From the NCBI GenBank assembly GCA_910575815.1, contig CAJTFN010000002.1, positions 199,450 through 263,449 of the forward strand: DNA of 64,000 bases, read 5' to 3'. Source of the DNA: Oscillospiraceae bacterium. Lineage in GTDB: Bacteria; Bacillota; Clostridia; Oscillospirales; Oscillospiraceae. Positions 33,742-42,322 of this stretch are shown here, one piece after another. A program made the position numbers and the translations under genes. How positions within the stretch are numbered: position 1 is the first letter of the stretch; each line of letters begins with the position of its first letter. The notes below the pieces were generated by a model, which worked only from the letters and a program-made list of their open reading frames with translations, did not search any database and was not told the DNA's origin.

Positions 33742-35058
33742 TCAGTGACGAGAGGTGATATTGCTTTTCAGCTCCTTCACCGTTTCGGCAAAGGTGGGAT
33801 CTTTTTTCATCTTCTGTTCCACCTGGGCGATGGAGTGAATGACGGTGGAGTGGTCCCGGTTGAAGAGTTTGCCGATGTTGTCCTGGGAGAGATTCGTCAT
33901 GGTGCGGATCAGGTACATGGCAATCTGCCGGGCGGCCACGGCGTCCCGGGCCCGCTGGGGACCCTTCACCACGGATTCTTCCAGCTGGTAGTAGCGGCTG
34001 ACGTAGGACAAGATGGCCTCCGGGGTGGGAATGTACTCGTTGCTCCCCTTGAGAATGTCCTGCATGGCCCGGTTGACGGTGGCCTCGTCGGTTTCCTTGT
34101 CCAGAAGTTCTTTATAGGCCAGAACCTTGTTGACGGTGCCCTCCAGCTGGCGGACGTTGGCAGTGACCTTCTGGGCGATCATGACGGCGATCTTGTCCGG
34201 GAGATCCATGCCCAAGAGGGCCGCTTTGTTTTTGACGATGGCGAGTCGGGTTTCAAAGTCCGGCGGCGTCACATCCGCCAGAAGACCCCATTCAAACCGG
34301 GTCCGGAGCCGGTCGTCCAGCAGCGTCATCTCAGAGGGGGGACGGTCGGAGGTCAGCACAATCTGCCGTCCGGACTCGTAAAGGGTGTTGAAGGTGTGGA
34401 AGAACTCGTTTTGCACCTGCTCTTTTCCGGCCACGAACTGCACGTCGTCCACCAGCAGCAGATCGGCTTCCCGGTATTTGGCCCGGAATTCGCTTCCCCG
34501 TCCGGCCCGGATGAGTTCCACGAACTCGTTGATGAAGTCGTCGCCTTTGATGTAGACGATTTTGGCGGCGGGGTCGTTTCCCCGGATGACGTTGGCGATG
34601 GCATAGAGCAGATGGGTTTTTCCCAGGCCGGAATCCCCGTAGATCAAAAGAGGGTTGTAGTTCTGGGCCGGGTGCTCCGCCACGGCCATGGAGGCGGCGT
34701 GGGCCAGCTTGTTGGAGGGGCCCACGACGAAGGTTTCGAAGGTGAATTCGGCGTAGGTAAAACGCTCCGACTGCTTTTTGGGGGCGGCACCGCCCTGAAA
34801 CTCCAGGAGGCCGGCGTCGTCCAAAATCTTGATCTCGAAGTCCGTGGAGAAGAGATCGTGAAGGGCGGCGCGGATGTTGTTGAGAAAAAGGGACTCCAGG
34901 TAACCCCGTTTAAAGTCGCTGGCGCAGTGAAGATAGCAGACGCCTCCCCGGATGTCCACGATTTTAAGCTCGTCAAACCAGGTGGAAATGGTGGTTTCGG
35001 AGAGTGTGCCCCGGAGCTGGCGCAGGACGTTTTCCCAAATGTCAGTGACGGAATTCAA
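33742..35058 (-). CDS. dnaA: Chromosomal replication initiator DnaA
   Basis: AAA+ initiator that melts the origin. I choose TTG 35058, eight bases after GAGGTG, giving MNSVTDIWENVLRQLRGTLS and 438 residues. The ATG at 35109 would sit at the predicted transcription start. Domain III shows Walker A YGDSGLGKTHLLYAI, Walker B DLLLVDDVQF and sensor-2 region TRFEWGLLADVTPPDFETR. Domain IV ends with the DnaA signature FNRDHSTVIHSIAQV in the recognition helix. First gene of the dnaA-dnaN-yaaA-recF-remB unit. Confidence 0.98.
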   Translation of the reverse strand: MNSVTDIWENVLRQLRGTLSETTISTWFDELKIVDIRGGVCYLHCASDFKRGYLESLFLNNIRAALHDLFSTDFEIKILDDAGLLEFQGGAAPKKQSERFTYAEFTFETFVVGPSNKLAHAASMAVAEHPAQNYNPLLIYGDSGLGKTHLLYAIANVIRGNDPAAKIVYIKGDDFINEFVELIRAGRGSEFRAKYREADLLLVDDVQFVAGKEQVQNEFFHTFNTLYESGRQIVLTSDRPPSEMTLLDDRLRTRFEWGLLADVTPPDFETRLAIVKNKAALLGMDLPDKIAVMIAQKVTANVRQLEGTVNKVLAYKELLDKETDEATVNRAMQDILKGSNEYIPTPEAILSYVSRYYQLEESVVKGPQRARDAVAARQIAMYLIRTMTNLSQDNIGKLFNRDHSTVIHSIAQVEQKMKKDPTFAETVKELKSNITSRH

Positions 35059-35115
35059 GAAGGAAACACCTCTCTTTTCTTTTTGGATGGGGAACGAAAT
35101 AAATGACATTTATTT

Positions 35116-35144
35116 ATTATAACAGAAAAACTGGAAATTGGCAA
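35116..35144 (-). promoter_or_regulatory. dnaA promoter
   Basis: Minus-strand TTGCCA and TATAAT with a 17-base spacer. The predicted start near 35109 gives a 50-nt leader to the TTG codon and supports rejecting the ATG at 35109. Confidence 0.78.
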
Positions 35145-35231
35145 TACTTATTCTAATAATAAAGATCCGGTTTTAAACCTGAAAGGGAAAACCCTCCCGC
35201 CTCTGTGAAATCTCCTCCCCGGAAGCAATTC

Positions 35232-35260
35232 TTGACATCGGAGGAAGATTCTTTTATAAT
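35232..35260 (+). promoter_or_regulatory. Promoter of the phosphohexomutase gene
   Basis: Perfect TTGACA and TATAAT boxes with a 17-base spacer, divergent from the dnaA promoter and about 100 bp before ATG 35363. Confidence 0.9.
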
Positions 35261-35362
35261 CGTTTTGTGCGGCATGAATAGAATTGCCGCCTGCCAGAAA
35301 TCGAATCTTGTCAAATTCGATCAAAGAAAAGAAACATCGTTCATAAAAGGAGGAGCATCGCT

Positions 35363-37090
35363 ATGGACTTCATGAAAGAATATGAGAAATGGCTTGCCAG
35401 CCCTGCCCTGTGCGCCGCGGAGCGGGAGGAGCTGGAGGCTATCCGCCAGGATCCCAAGGAGATTGAGGCCCGGTTTTACGGTCCTCTGGAGTTTGGCACT
35501 GCCGGCCTGCGGGGCACCATGTACACTGGACTGCACAACATGAATATCCATGTGATCCGCTGGGCCACCCAGGGCTTTGCCGACGTCATCGCCGCCGAGG
35601 GACCGGAGGGCAAGCGGCGGGGCGTGGCTATCTGCATGGACTGCCGGAACCACTCCATGGAGTTCGCCCGGGCCGCGGCGGAGGTTTGCGCCGCCAACGG
35701 GATTCATGTCCGTATTTTCGAGTCGCTGCGCCCCACTCCGGAGCTGAGCTTCGCCGTCCGGGAGTACCACTGCCAGGCGGGCATCAACGTCACCGCCAGT
35801 CACAACCCCAAGGAGTACAACGGCTATAAGGTCTATTGGCAGGACGGCGCCCAGCTGCCTCCCCACCACGCCGACGCCATCGCCAAGCGCCTGAGCGAGA
35901 TTGATATTTTCAACGACATCAGGCGCATGGACTACGACGAGGCCGTCAAGGCGGGTCTCATCGAGGTTCTGGGAGCCGGGACGGACGAGAAGTTCCTCTC
36001 CAACGTCATGGCCCAGGTCAACGACAAGGCCACCGTGGAAAAGGTGTCGGACCGCTTTAAGATGGTTTACACGCCCTTCCACGGCACAGGCCATAAGCTG
36101 ATTCCCGAGGCCCTGACCCGCCTGGGGGTAAAGCACCTGATCTGCGTGCCGGAGCAGATGGTCATCGACGGGGATTTCCCCACGGTGGTCTCCCCCAACC
36201 CCGAGAATCCCGAGGGCTTTTATCTGGCGGTGGACCTGGCGAAGAAGGAAGGGGCGGATTTCATCCTGGGCTCCGATCCCGACGCCGACCGGGTGGGCAT
36301 CATGGTCCGCACTAAGGATGGCGAATTCAAGGTCATCACCGGCAATCAGACCGGCGTGCTGCTGCTGGACTACCTCATCGGCGCGAAGAAACGGGCGGGC
36401 AATCTGCCGGAAAAACCCGTGGCCCTGAAAACCATCGTCACCACGGAGATGGCCCGGAAGGTGGCCGAGGTGAACGGCCTCCAGTGCTTTGACACCTTTA
36501 CCGGCTTCAAATTCCTGGCGGAAAAGAAGGACAAGCTGGAGAGCGCTCAGGAGGGGAAGGTCATCTTCTCCTATGAGGAGAGCTACGGCTACATGCTGGG
36601 AGATTATGTCCGGGACAAGGACGCGGTGACGGCGGCGCTGATGCTGACGGAGATGGCGGCGTGGTACGCGGACCAGGGGCTGACCCTGGCGGAAGCTCTG
36701 GACGCGCTGTATGAGAAGTACGGCTATTACGCGGAGCATACGTATAATCTGGTCATGCCGGGCCTGGACGGCCTGAAGGACATGGCGAACCTGATGAAGA
36801 ATCTGCGGGAGAATCCCCCGGCGGAGATTTCGGGCGTGAAGGCCGTCCAGTTCAAGGACTATTCCGACGGCAGCGTGACGGACTGCGCCACCGGCGGGAA
36901 GAGCACCATGGAGCTCTCCGGGTCCAATGTGCTGCGCTTTGAGATGGCGGACGGCACGTCGGTGATCGTCCGGCCCTCCGGCACGGAGCCCAAGATCAAG
37001 GTCTACATCCTCACCCAGGGGAAGGACGCCGCAGACGCGAAGGCAAACGTGGACAAGTATGGCGAATGGGTGAAATCCCTGCAAAAATAA
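35363..37090 (+). CDS. Alpha-phosphohexomutase (phosphoglucomutase/phosphomannomutase)
   Basis: Interconverts sugar 1- and 6-phosphates, most likely glucose phosphates feeding cell-wall and glycolipid synthesis (PgcA type). The 575 residues show FGTAGLRGTMYTGLHNMNIH, the active-site phosphoserine loop TASHNPKEYNGYKVYWQDG, the metal loop GSDPDADRVGIMV, the sugar-binding loop FSYEESYGYMLGD, and the phosphate-binding RPSGTEPKIKVYI. Each of the four family domains is therefore represented. A strong ribosome site (AAGGAGGAG) precedes the ATG. Monocistronic, with a clear promoter and terminator. Confidence 0.95.
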   Translation: MDFMKEYEKWLASPALCAAEREELEAIRQDPKEIEARFYGPLEFGTAGLRGTMYTGLHNMNIHVIRWATQGFADVIAAEGPEGKRRGVAICMDCRNHSMEFARAAAEVCAANGIHVRIFESLRPTPELSFAVREYHCQAGINVTASHNPKEYNGYKVYWQDGAQLPPHHADAIAKRLSEIDIFNDIRRMDYDEAVKAGLIEVLGAGTDEKFLSNVMAQVNDKATVEKVSDRFKMVYTPFHGTGHKLIPEALTRLGVKHLICVPEQMVIDGDFPTVVSPNPENPEGFYLAVDLAKKEGADFILGSDPDADRVGIMVRTKDGEFKVITGNQTGVLLLDYLIGAKKRAGNLPEKPVALKTIVTTEMARKVAEVNGLQCFDTFTGFKFLAEKKDKLESAQEGKVIFSYEESYGYMLGDYVRDKDAVTAALMLTEMAAWYADQGLTLAEALDALYEKYGYYAEHTYNLVMPGLDGLKDMANLMKNLRENPPAEISGVKAVQFKDYSDGSVTDCATGGKSTMELSGSNVLRFEMADGTSVIVRPSGTEPKIKVYILTQGKDAADAKANVDKYGEWVKSLQK

Positions 37091-37099
37091 CGACGCTTA

Positions 37100-37127
37100 G
37101 GGCGGACCGGAAGGTCCGCCCATTTTT
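37100..37127 (+). terminator. Terminator of the phosphohexomutase gene
   Basis: Nine-base stem GGGCGGACC/GGTCCGCCC, loop GGAA, then ATTTTT. Confidence 0.92.
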
Positions 37128-37239
37128 CGTGCTTTGCGATTTTTTAAGGAAATTTCAAAAAAGGAAAACCTCGACGGGGATTGTGGAACTTAACATATAG
37201 AGGGGTTCGACAAAACCCCACACGAAAGAAGCGTATCCC

Positions 37240-37397
37240 ATGAAAAAATTCCCTCGTTCCTTTTGGCCCTGTGCGCGAGACTGGAGGTCCCGGCTTTGGC
37301 AGCCTCCGGGTTCTCCGGCGTGGTGGCGGATTCCCCCTTTGCCCCGGCGGACGCGTTTTTTCGGCCCCTTTGGAAAGGAGCCTTTTTTTGCGGCTGA
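37240..37397 (+). pseudogene. Remnant of an SLH-domain surface-protein gene
   Basis: ATG 37240 has a GAAAGAAG site and is followed by six A. One extra A would give MKKIPSFLLALC, then ARLEVPALAASGFSGVVADS and PFAPADAFFRP, ending at TGA 37395-37397. That is a signal peptide with an ALA-A cleavage site followed by the start of an SLH motif (GFSDVPADSPFAPA-like). The remainder is lost. This fills much of an otherwise gene-free 470-bp gap, which also holds a GGGGTT/AACCCC hairpin near 37202-37219 and the next gene's promoter. Confidence 0.6.
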
Positions 37398-37508
37398 GCG
37401 GAATAACACAGATCCGGTGTTTTCCGTATATGCCCATATCGAAATCGACGAAAAATGAACCGGCAATTTGGCAGTCCGGCATAAATGTGATTTTGACCAA
37501 AATTTTAG

Positions 37509-37537
37509 TTGTAATCCGCCGATAAGTGTTGTATAAT
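37509..37537 (+). promoter_or_regulatory. Promoter of the EF-G-like gene
   Basis: TTGTAA and TATAAT with a 17-base spacer, about 57 bp before the AAGGAG ribosome site region. Confidence 0.75.
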
Positions 37538-37600
37538 TCATATATTGGACGCTTGCGGCCCCGGCCGCATGGACAGCAAAGATAAGGAGTGGAACGAATC

Positions 37601-39670
37601 ATGAGCTATTCTGTACAGAACATCCGCAACGTCTGTCTGCTGGGGCACAGCGGCAGCGGCAAAACCGCCCTGGCCGAGAGCCTGCTCTACATGACCGGCG
37701 TCATCGATAGAATGGGCCGGGCCGCCGACGGAAACACCGTCTGCGACTATGATCCCGAGGAGACCAAGCGCCAAATCTCCCTGTCCCTCTCCGTGGCCCC
37801 CCTGGATTACAAGGGCAGCCGCATCAACCTGATGGACACCCCCGGCGCGTTCGACTTCGCCGGCGAGGCCATGGCCGCCCTCCGGGCCGCCGACGCCGCC
37901 ATCATCGTCTGCTCCGCCAAGGACGGCGTGTCCGTGGGTCTGGAAAAGGCTTGGAAATACTGCGAGGAGCGGAATATGCCCCGCTTCATCTACATCTCCA
38001 AAACGGACGAGGACAACTCCGATTACAACGCCACCTTCGAGGCCCTGCGGGAGCGCTTCGGCAAATCCATCGCTCCGGTGGTGGTTCCCATCTGGGACGG
38101 AAACAAGAAGGTCACCGGCATCATCGACGTGCTGAACAAGCGGGCCTATGAGATGCAGAAGCTCAAGAGAGTGGAAATCGAGGTTCCCGAGGACAAGATG
38201 GACGTCATCACCGAGTTCAACGACGCTCTGAAGGAGTCCGTGGCCGAGACCAGCGAGGAGTTCATGGAGAAATTCTTCGGCGGCGAGGATTTCACCTACG
38301 CCGAGATGATTCAGGGCCTGCGTCAGGGCGTCCGGGATCTGAGCCTGGTTCCTGTCCTCTGTGGCTCCGCTATCAACTGCCTGGGCTCCTTGATGCTGAT
38401 GGACAACATTGTGGACCTGCTGCCCAATCCCGTGGAGGGAAACTACCACAAGGCCACCAAGGCCGACGGCGAGACCGAGGAATTCGTGGTCTCCCCCGGC
38501 GGCGTGCCCACGGCCTTCGTCTTCAAGACCATCTCCGATCAGTACGGCAAGTATTCCTTTGTCAAGGTCCTCTCCGGCACCATCACGCCGGATATGCCCA
38601 TGGTCAACGCCCGCACCGGCGAGAAGGTGAAGCTGGGCCGTCTGTACACCATCCGGGGCAAGAAGAACAGCGAGGTCAAGGAGCTGGTCTGCGGCGACAT
38701 CGGCGCCATTGCCAAGATGGACATCAAGACCGGCGACACCCTCTGCGACGAGCGGAAGGTGGTCAGCCTGAAAAACATCCCCTTTGCCGAGCCCTGCTAT
38801 TCCGTGGCCATCCAGCCCAAGACCCGGGGCCAGGAGGACAAGATCGCCCAGGGCCTGAACCGCCTCAACGAGGAGGATCCCACCTTCAACGTGGTGAACA
38901 ACGCCGAGACCCATCAGATGGTGGTTTCCGGCGCCGGCGATATGCAGATGGACGTGCTGGTGAGCAAGCTCAAGAGCCGTTTCAACGTGGAGGCGGAATT
39001 GAAGCCCACCCGGGTTCCCTACCGGGAGAAGATCCGCAAGACCGTCCAGAAGCAGGGGCGGCATAAGAAGCAGACCGGCGGCAGCGGCCAGTTCGGCGAC
39101 GTGTGGGTCCGCTTTGAGTATAACCCCGACGAGGAGGAGATGGTCTTTGCCGAGGAGGTCTTCGGCGGCTCCGTGCCCCGGAACTTCTTCCCTGCGGTGG
39201 AAAAGGGCCTCCGGGAGGCCTGTGTCCACGGGCCTCTGGCGGGCTATCCCCTGGTGAACCTCAAGGCCGTGCTGTACGACGGCTCCTATCACCCGGTGGA
39301 CTCCTCCGAAATTGCCTTTAAGACGGCGGCGCAGCTGGCCTATAAGGCCGCCATGCCCGAGGCGAACCCCGTTCTGCTGGAGCCCATTGGCGAGCTGAAG
39401 GTCACCGTGCCCGAGAACTACACCGGCGACGTCATGGGTGACATCTCCAAGCGCCGGGGCACTCCTATGGGTATGGATCCAGTAGGCGACGGCACCCAGA
39501 TTATCACCGCCGAGGTTCCCATGGCCGAAATGGGCACCTACGCCATCGATCTCCGGGCCATGACCCAGAGCCGGGGCAGCTTCACCCTCCACTTTGTCCG
39601 CTATCAGGACTGCCCCCCTGCCGCCCAGGAAAAGGCCATTGCCGAGGCCAAGGCCATGGCGGAGGGTTGA
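37601..39670 (+). CDS. Elongation factor G-like GTPase (EF-G paralogue)
   Basis: Translational GTPase of 689 residues with all five EF-G domains. ATG 37601 follows AAGGAGTGG; a TTG-like start four codons earlier is not needed. The P-loop is GHSGSGKTALAESLL rather than the GHIDAGKTT of housekeeping EF-G. G3 is DTPGAFDFAGEAMAAL (EF-G: DTPGHVDFT), and switch I has GNTVCDYDPEE. Domain IV carries GGSGQFGDVWVRFE, and domain V GDISKRRGTPMGM. These departures mark the EF-G-like (FusA2-type) subgroup, whose role in elongation, recycling or regulation varies. The canonical fusA is presumably elsewhere. Confidence 0.93.
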   Translation: MSYSVQNIRNVCLLGHSGSGKTALAESLLYMTGVIDRMGRAADGNTVCDYDPEETKRQISLSLSVAPLDYKGSRINLMDTPGAFDFAGEAMAALRAADAAIIVCSAKDGVSVGLEKAWKYCEERNMPRFIYISKTDEDNSDYNATFEALRERFGKSIAPVVVPIWDGNKKVTGIIDVLNKRAYEMQKLKRVEIEVPEDKMDVITEFNDALKESVAETSEEFMEKFFGGEDFTYAEMIQGLRQGVRDLSLVPVLCGSAINCLGSLMLMDNIVDLLPNPVEGNYHKATKADGETEEFVVSPGGVPTAFVFKTISDQYGKYSFVKVLSGTITPDMPMVNARTGEKVKLGRLYTIRGKKNSEVKELVCGDIGAIAKMDIKTGDTLCDERKVVSLKNIPFAEPCYSVAIQPKTRGQEDKIAQGLNRLNEEDPTFNVVNNAETHQMVVSGAGDMQMDVLVSKLKSRFNVEAELKPTRVPYREKIRKTVQKQGRHKKQTGGSGQFGDVWVRFEYNPDEEEMVFAEEVFGGSVPRNFFPAVEKGLREACVHGPLAGYPLVNLKAVLYDGSYHPVDSSEIAFKTAAQLAYKAAMPEANPVLLEPIGELKVTVPENYTGDVMGDISKRRGTPMGMDPVGDGTQIITAEVPMAEMGTYAIDLRAMTQSRGSFTLHFVRYQDCPPAAQEKAIAEAKAMAEG

Positions 39671-39753
39671 TCTAAAGGGAACGGCTCCCTTCTCGAAAAA
39701 GCCCTCAGAAATGCTTGCCTGAGGTATGAGGGATATTTGGAATTAATAAGAAG

Positions 39754-39778
39754 GGCCCCGCTCCATCGGAGCGGGGCC
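39754..39778. terminator. Bidirectional terminator
   Basis: Eleven-base stem GGCCCCGCTCC/GGAGCGGGGCC with loop ATC between the EF-G-like gene and the converging SLH gene. Confidence 0.85.
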
Positions 39779-39793
39779 TTTGCCTGTAAAAGT

Positions 39794-40906
39794 TTATTTG
39801 CTGGCGCGGTAAAGGAAGGTGACAATCTGTCCCCAGGTGCAGGTGTTGTCGGGAGAGAAGGTGGTGGGAGTGGAGCCTTTGGTAATACCCTGCTCCACCG
39901 CCCAGGCCACCGCCTTGGCATAGCTTGCAGAGGAAGGAACGTCGGTAAAGAAGGAGGTATTTTTCGGCGCGGGACTTCCGGCGGCCTTCCACATGTAGGT
40001 CACCGCCATGGCTCGGGTGCAGGGGGCGTTATAGACGCTGTCCGGGATGCTGTACTCGTCAAAATCACCCTGGATAAAACCAGAGTGAATGGCCCAGAAC
40101 CAAATTCCCGCGCCGTCGCTGCCTTCGTCCTCTCCGTTTGCTGCCGCCAGAAAGTGGACGATATGGTTTACGGTACATAAGTCGTTGGGCCCGAAGGTAT
40201 CGGCAGTTTTTCCCCTGGTAATTCCCTTTTCCAGTGCCCACTTGACCGCCTCCAAATAGGGAGAGGTAGCGGAGACGTCCTTGAATCTGGTGGGCAGAAC
40301 AAGAGCCTGCATGACTGTCGTGCCGCTTCCGCCTCCGGGAGCAATGCGCACATAATTCGCTATCTTCCCGTTTGGGTCAACGAGATAGGTTTGTCCCTCG
40401 AACATACCGTCTTGCTCGCTGCCGGTTTTGAGAGTCAGGGGATAGCTGTCTCCCACTTTAGAGCCGCCCGTTATGACAAGGCCATCCTTCAAGATGAATT
40501 TCACACCGGGCTCGCAGCGAAAGGGAAGCAGTTGATCAGGTGCGCTATGTGCATAAAAGATACATTCTCCACTGCCTTCAAAGGTCACGGTTTTCGTTCC
40601 CTCCGCAAAGAAGAAAGCGTTATCGAACCAGCCGCCGCCCGTGAGGCGGATGGTCAAATCCTGGAGTGGGGCGACGGTCAGGGAGTGTGCACCGCTCACA
40701 CTATGAACGGTGAATTTTTGGCCGTCCCAGTTCCATTCCTGCCCGCCGGAAGCCGCCTGGGAGCTGCTCAGATTCCAGGCACTGCCGTAGGTGTCCATGA
40801 AAGAGATGCACACATCGTTCTGAGAAGAACTGGCCGCCCCTGCGGGGACGGACAGGGCCAAGCACAAAAGCAGGGCCAGGCACAAGGATGAGATTCCTTT
40901 TTTCAT
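39794..40906 (-). CDS. Secreted SLH-domain protein with N-terminal beta domain
   Basis: 370 residues from ATG 40906 with an AGAGGA site. The signal peptide MKKGISSLCLALLLCLALSV ends near PAGAASSS. A strand-rich domain of about 200 residues (LTVAPLQDLTIRLTGGGWFD, VTFEGSGECIFY, FILKDGLVITGGSKVGDSY) resembles right-handed beta-helix surface modules. Three SLH repeats follow: RFKDVSATSPYLEAVKWALE, a middle degenerate one (AIHSGFIQGDFDEYS), and FFTDVPSSASYAKAVAWAVE ending in QIVTFLYRA. It probably anchors to pyruvylated cell-wall polymer. Confidence 0.88.
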   Translation of the reverse strand: MKKGISSLCLALLLCLALSVPAGAASSSQNDVCISFMDTYGSAWNLSSSQAASGGQEWNWDGQKFTVHSVSGAHSLTVAPLQDLTIRLTGGGWFDNAFFFAEGTKTVTFEGSGECIFYAHSAPDQLLPFRCEPGVKFILKDGLVITGGSKVGDSYPLTLKTGSEQDGMFEGQTYLVDPNGKIANYVRIAPGGGSGTTVMQALVLPTRFKDVSATSPYLEAVKWALEKGITRGKTADTFGPNDLCTVNHIVHFLAAANGEDEGSDGAGIWFWAIHSGFIQGDFDEYSIPDSVYNAPCTRAMAVTYMWKAAGSPAPKNTSFFTDVPSSASYAKAVAWAVEQGITKGSTPTTFSPDNTCTWGQIVTFLYRASK

Positions 40907-41085
40907 TTTGTGTTCCTCTTTTCTGTAAGATTTCCAGCGGACGGCACTCCCTCCCGGCGGGAGGGAAAGAAAACACCCCGCCGGAAGGGCGTCCGCCGGA
41001 AACATAAAAGCGGTGCCGAGTCTTGAAAACTCAACACCGCATTGATTCCATGCGTACGCACAACTAGAAAACCTATACTCCGCCC

Positions 41086-41113
41086 TTGAAAAAACGTGGA
41101 GAATGAGTATAAT
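41086..41113 (+). promoter_or_regulatory. Promoter of the structured RNA
   Basis: TTGAAA and TATAAT with a 16-base spacer. It is embedded in an imperfect inverted repeat (AAACCTATACTC at 41069-41080, GAGTATAATAGGTTT at 41105-41119), so a regulator may bind there. Confidence 0.78.
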
Positions 41114-41119
41114 AGGTTT

Positions 41120-41298
41120 GTGGTGCAGTTAGACTGCTGTGCTGAGTGGTTGCCTCACTCGTACAGGGCCGCTGGGTGCTGGAACCACCTGGCGGCCTGC
41201 CGCAATTATGTTTCCGCTTCCTATTTTACCCTGCCTCTGCTGAAATTGCAAGGGGATTTGTAAAAAAACCGCCGGTTTTCAAACCCGGCGGTCTTTTT
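41120..41298 (+). ncRNA. Structured noncoding RNA of about 180 nt (possibly 6S-like)
   Basis: The stretch starts just after a strong promoter, contains no convincing reading frame or ribosome site, and ends in an eight-base terminator stem (41268-41275 with 41285-41292) plus TTTTT. A closing helix pairs 41124-41130 (TGCAGTT) with 41244-41250 (AATTGCA). An extended apical hairpin pairs 41164-41172 (CAGGGCCGC, one bulged base) with 41192-41199. It continues as GGTG (41175-41178) with CACC (41186-41189). Length, promoter strength and a long rod with bulges recall 6S RNA, but I cannot confirm the family by eye. Confidence 0.6.
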
Positions 41299-41442
41299 CT
41301 GGCAAAGCAAAACTATAAAGCCGATTTTTAGAAGAAAGAACCGTTTTCCGAAGCCCGCGGCGGCCTTAAATTTAAATAAACCGTTAATTTCAAACAAATT
41401 TACGATTTGTCGCATTTGCAACTAGAAGTCTTCTTCGGAACC

Positions 41443-41451
41443 TGTTATACT
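41443..41451 (+). promoter_or_regulatory. Extended -10 element for rubrerythrin
   Basis: TGTTATACT, about 50 bp before the ribosome site of the rubrerythrin gene; no good -35 box at the right distance. Confidence 0.45.
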
Positions 41452-41510
41452 CAGAACACAACCTAAGAAAAGAACGCGAGTTCATCAAATTTTAAGGAGG
41501 ACAATGGATT

Positions 41511-42053
41511 ATGAAAAAGTGGGTTTGCCCGGTTTGCGGTTATGTACATGAGGGAGATACCGCCCCTGAGAAGTGCCCCCAGTGCGGCGTGGCCGGCGAG
41601 AAGTTCAAGGAGCAGGGCGCGGAGATGAGCTGGGCCGCCGAGCATGTGGTCGGCGTGGCCGCCGGTGTGGACGCCGAGATCCTGGAGGGTCTGCGGGCCA
41701 ACTTCGCCGGTGAGTGCACCGAGGTGGGTATGTATCTGGCCATGGCCCGTGTGGCTCACCGCGAGGGTTACCCCGAGATCGGCCTGTACTGGGAGAAGGC
41801 CGCTTATGAAGAGGCCGAGCACGCCGCCAAGTTCGCGGAGCTCCTGGGCGAGGTGGTGACCGACTCCACCAAGAAGAACCTGGAGATGCGCGTCGAGGCC
41901 GAGAACGGCGCCACCGCCGGCAAGATGGCCATCGCCAAGAAGGCCAAGGAGCTGGGCCTGGACGCTATCCACGACACCGTTCACGAGATGGCCCGGGACG
42001 AGGCCCGCCACGGCAAGGCCTTCAAGGGCCTGCTGGAGCGGTATTTCAAGTAA
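41511..42053 (+). CDS. Reverse rubrerythrin (NADH peroxidase type)
   Basis: Diiron peroxidase that detoxifies hydrogen peroxide in anaerobes. The rubredoxin-like iron centre is N-terminal ([10 protein letters not shown] and CPQCG, residues 6-28), the reverse order that defines this class. The four-helix diiron domain follows with ligand motifs [51 protein letters not shown] and [18 protein letters not shown]. At 180 residues it has the family length. AAGGAGG precedes the ATG. Rubredoxin is encoded 18 bp downstream, a natural electron donor. Confidence 0.95.
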   Translation: MKKWVCPVCGYVHEGDTAPEKCPQCGVAGEKFKEQGAEMSWAAEHVVGVAAGVDAEILEGLRANFAGECTEVGMYLAMARVAHREGYPEIGLYWEKAAYEEAEHAAKFAELLGEVVTDSTKKNLEMRVEAENGATAGKMAIAKKAKELGLDAIHDTVHEMARDEARHGKAFKGLLERYFK

Positions 42054-42071
42054 GAGTCGGAGGATCGATTC

Positions 42072-42227
42072 ATGGATAAGTACGTGTGCCCCTGCGGCTA
42101 TGTCTATGACCCCGCTGTGGGTGACCCCGACAACGGCGTCGCCCCCGGTACGCCCTGGGATCAGGTTCCCGAGAGCTGGGTTTGCCCCATCTGCGAGATG
42201 GGCAAGGACGTATTCGAGAAGGAATAA
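42072..42227 (+). CDS. Rubredoxin with shortened first iron-binding motif
   Basis: 51 residues, ATG 42072, with CGGAGGAT as ribosome site. The sequence [20 protein letters not shown], then [20 protein letters not shown] and [11 protein letters not shown], is a rubredoxin throughout. It should bind one Fe by four Cys and pass electrons to the rubrerythrin encoded upstream. The first motif reads VCPCGY (Cys-x-Cys), one residue shorter than the usual CxxCGY, and the second is CPICE instead of CPxCG. Whether iron geometry is changed is unknown. Confidence 0.93.
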   Translation: MDKYVCPCGYVYDPAVGDPDNGVAPGTPWDQVPESWVCPICEMGKDVFEKE

Positions 42228-42250
42228 GAGCCGCTGAATATGCGGATTCA

Positions 42251-42289
42251 AAAAAGAGAGGAACGGGTTTTTCCCGTTCCTCTCTTTTT
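42251..42289. terminator. Bidirectional terminator
   Basis: A 17-base perfect stem beginning AAAAAGAGAGGAACGGG with loop TTTTT and T-rich ends on both strands, between rubredoxin and the converging lacI-type gene. Confidence 0.95.
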
Positions 42290-42322
42290 GTCAAAAAGTA
42301 CAGACGTCAAAAACCGGAAGAA

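Noticed and set aside
35059-35109. ATG 35109 as dnaA start
   Set aside because: It coincides with the predicted transcription start and adds 17 residues absent from typical DnaA. TTG 35058 has GAGGTG at the right distance.
37240-37458. 72-codon open frame as a real gene
   Set aside because: Its Arg/Trp/Pro-rich product matches nothing, while the neighbouring frame restores a signal peptide and SLH start, so a frameshifted remnant explains it better.
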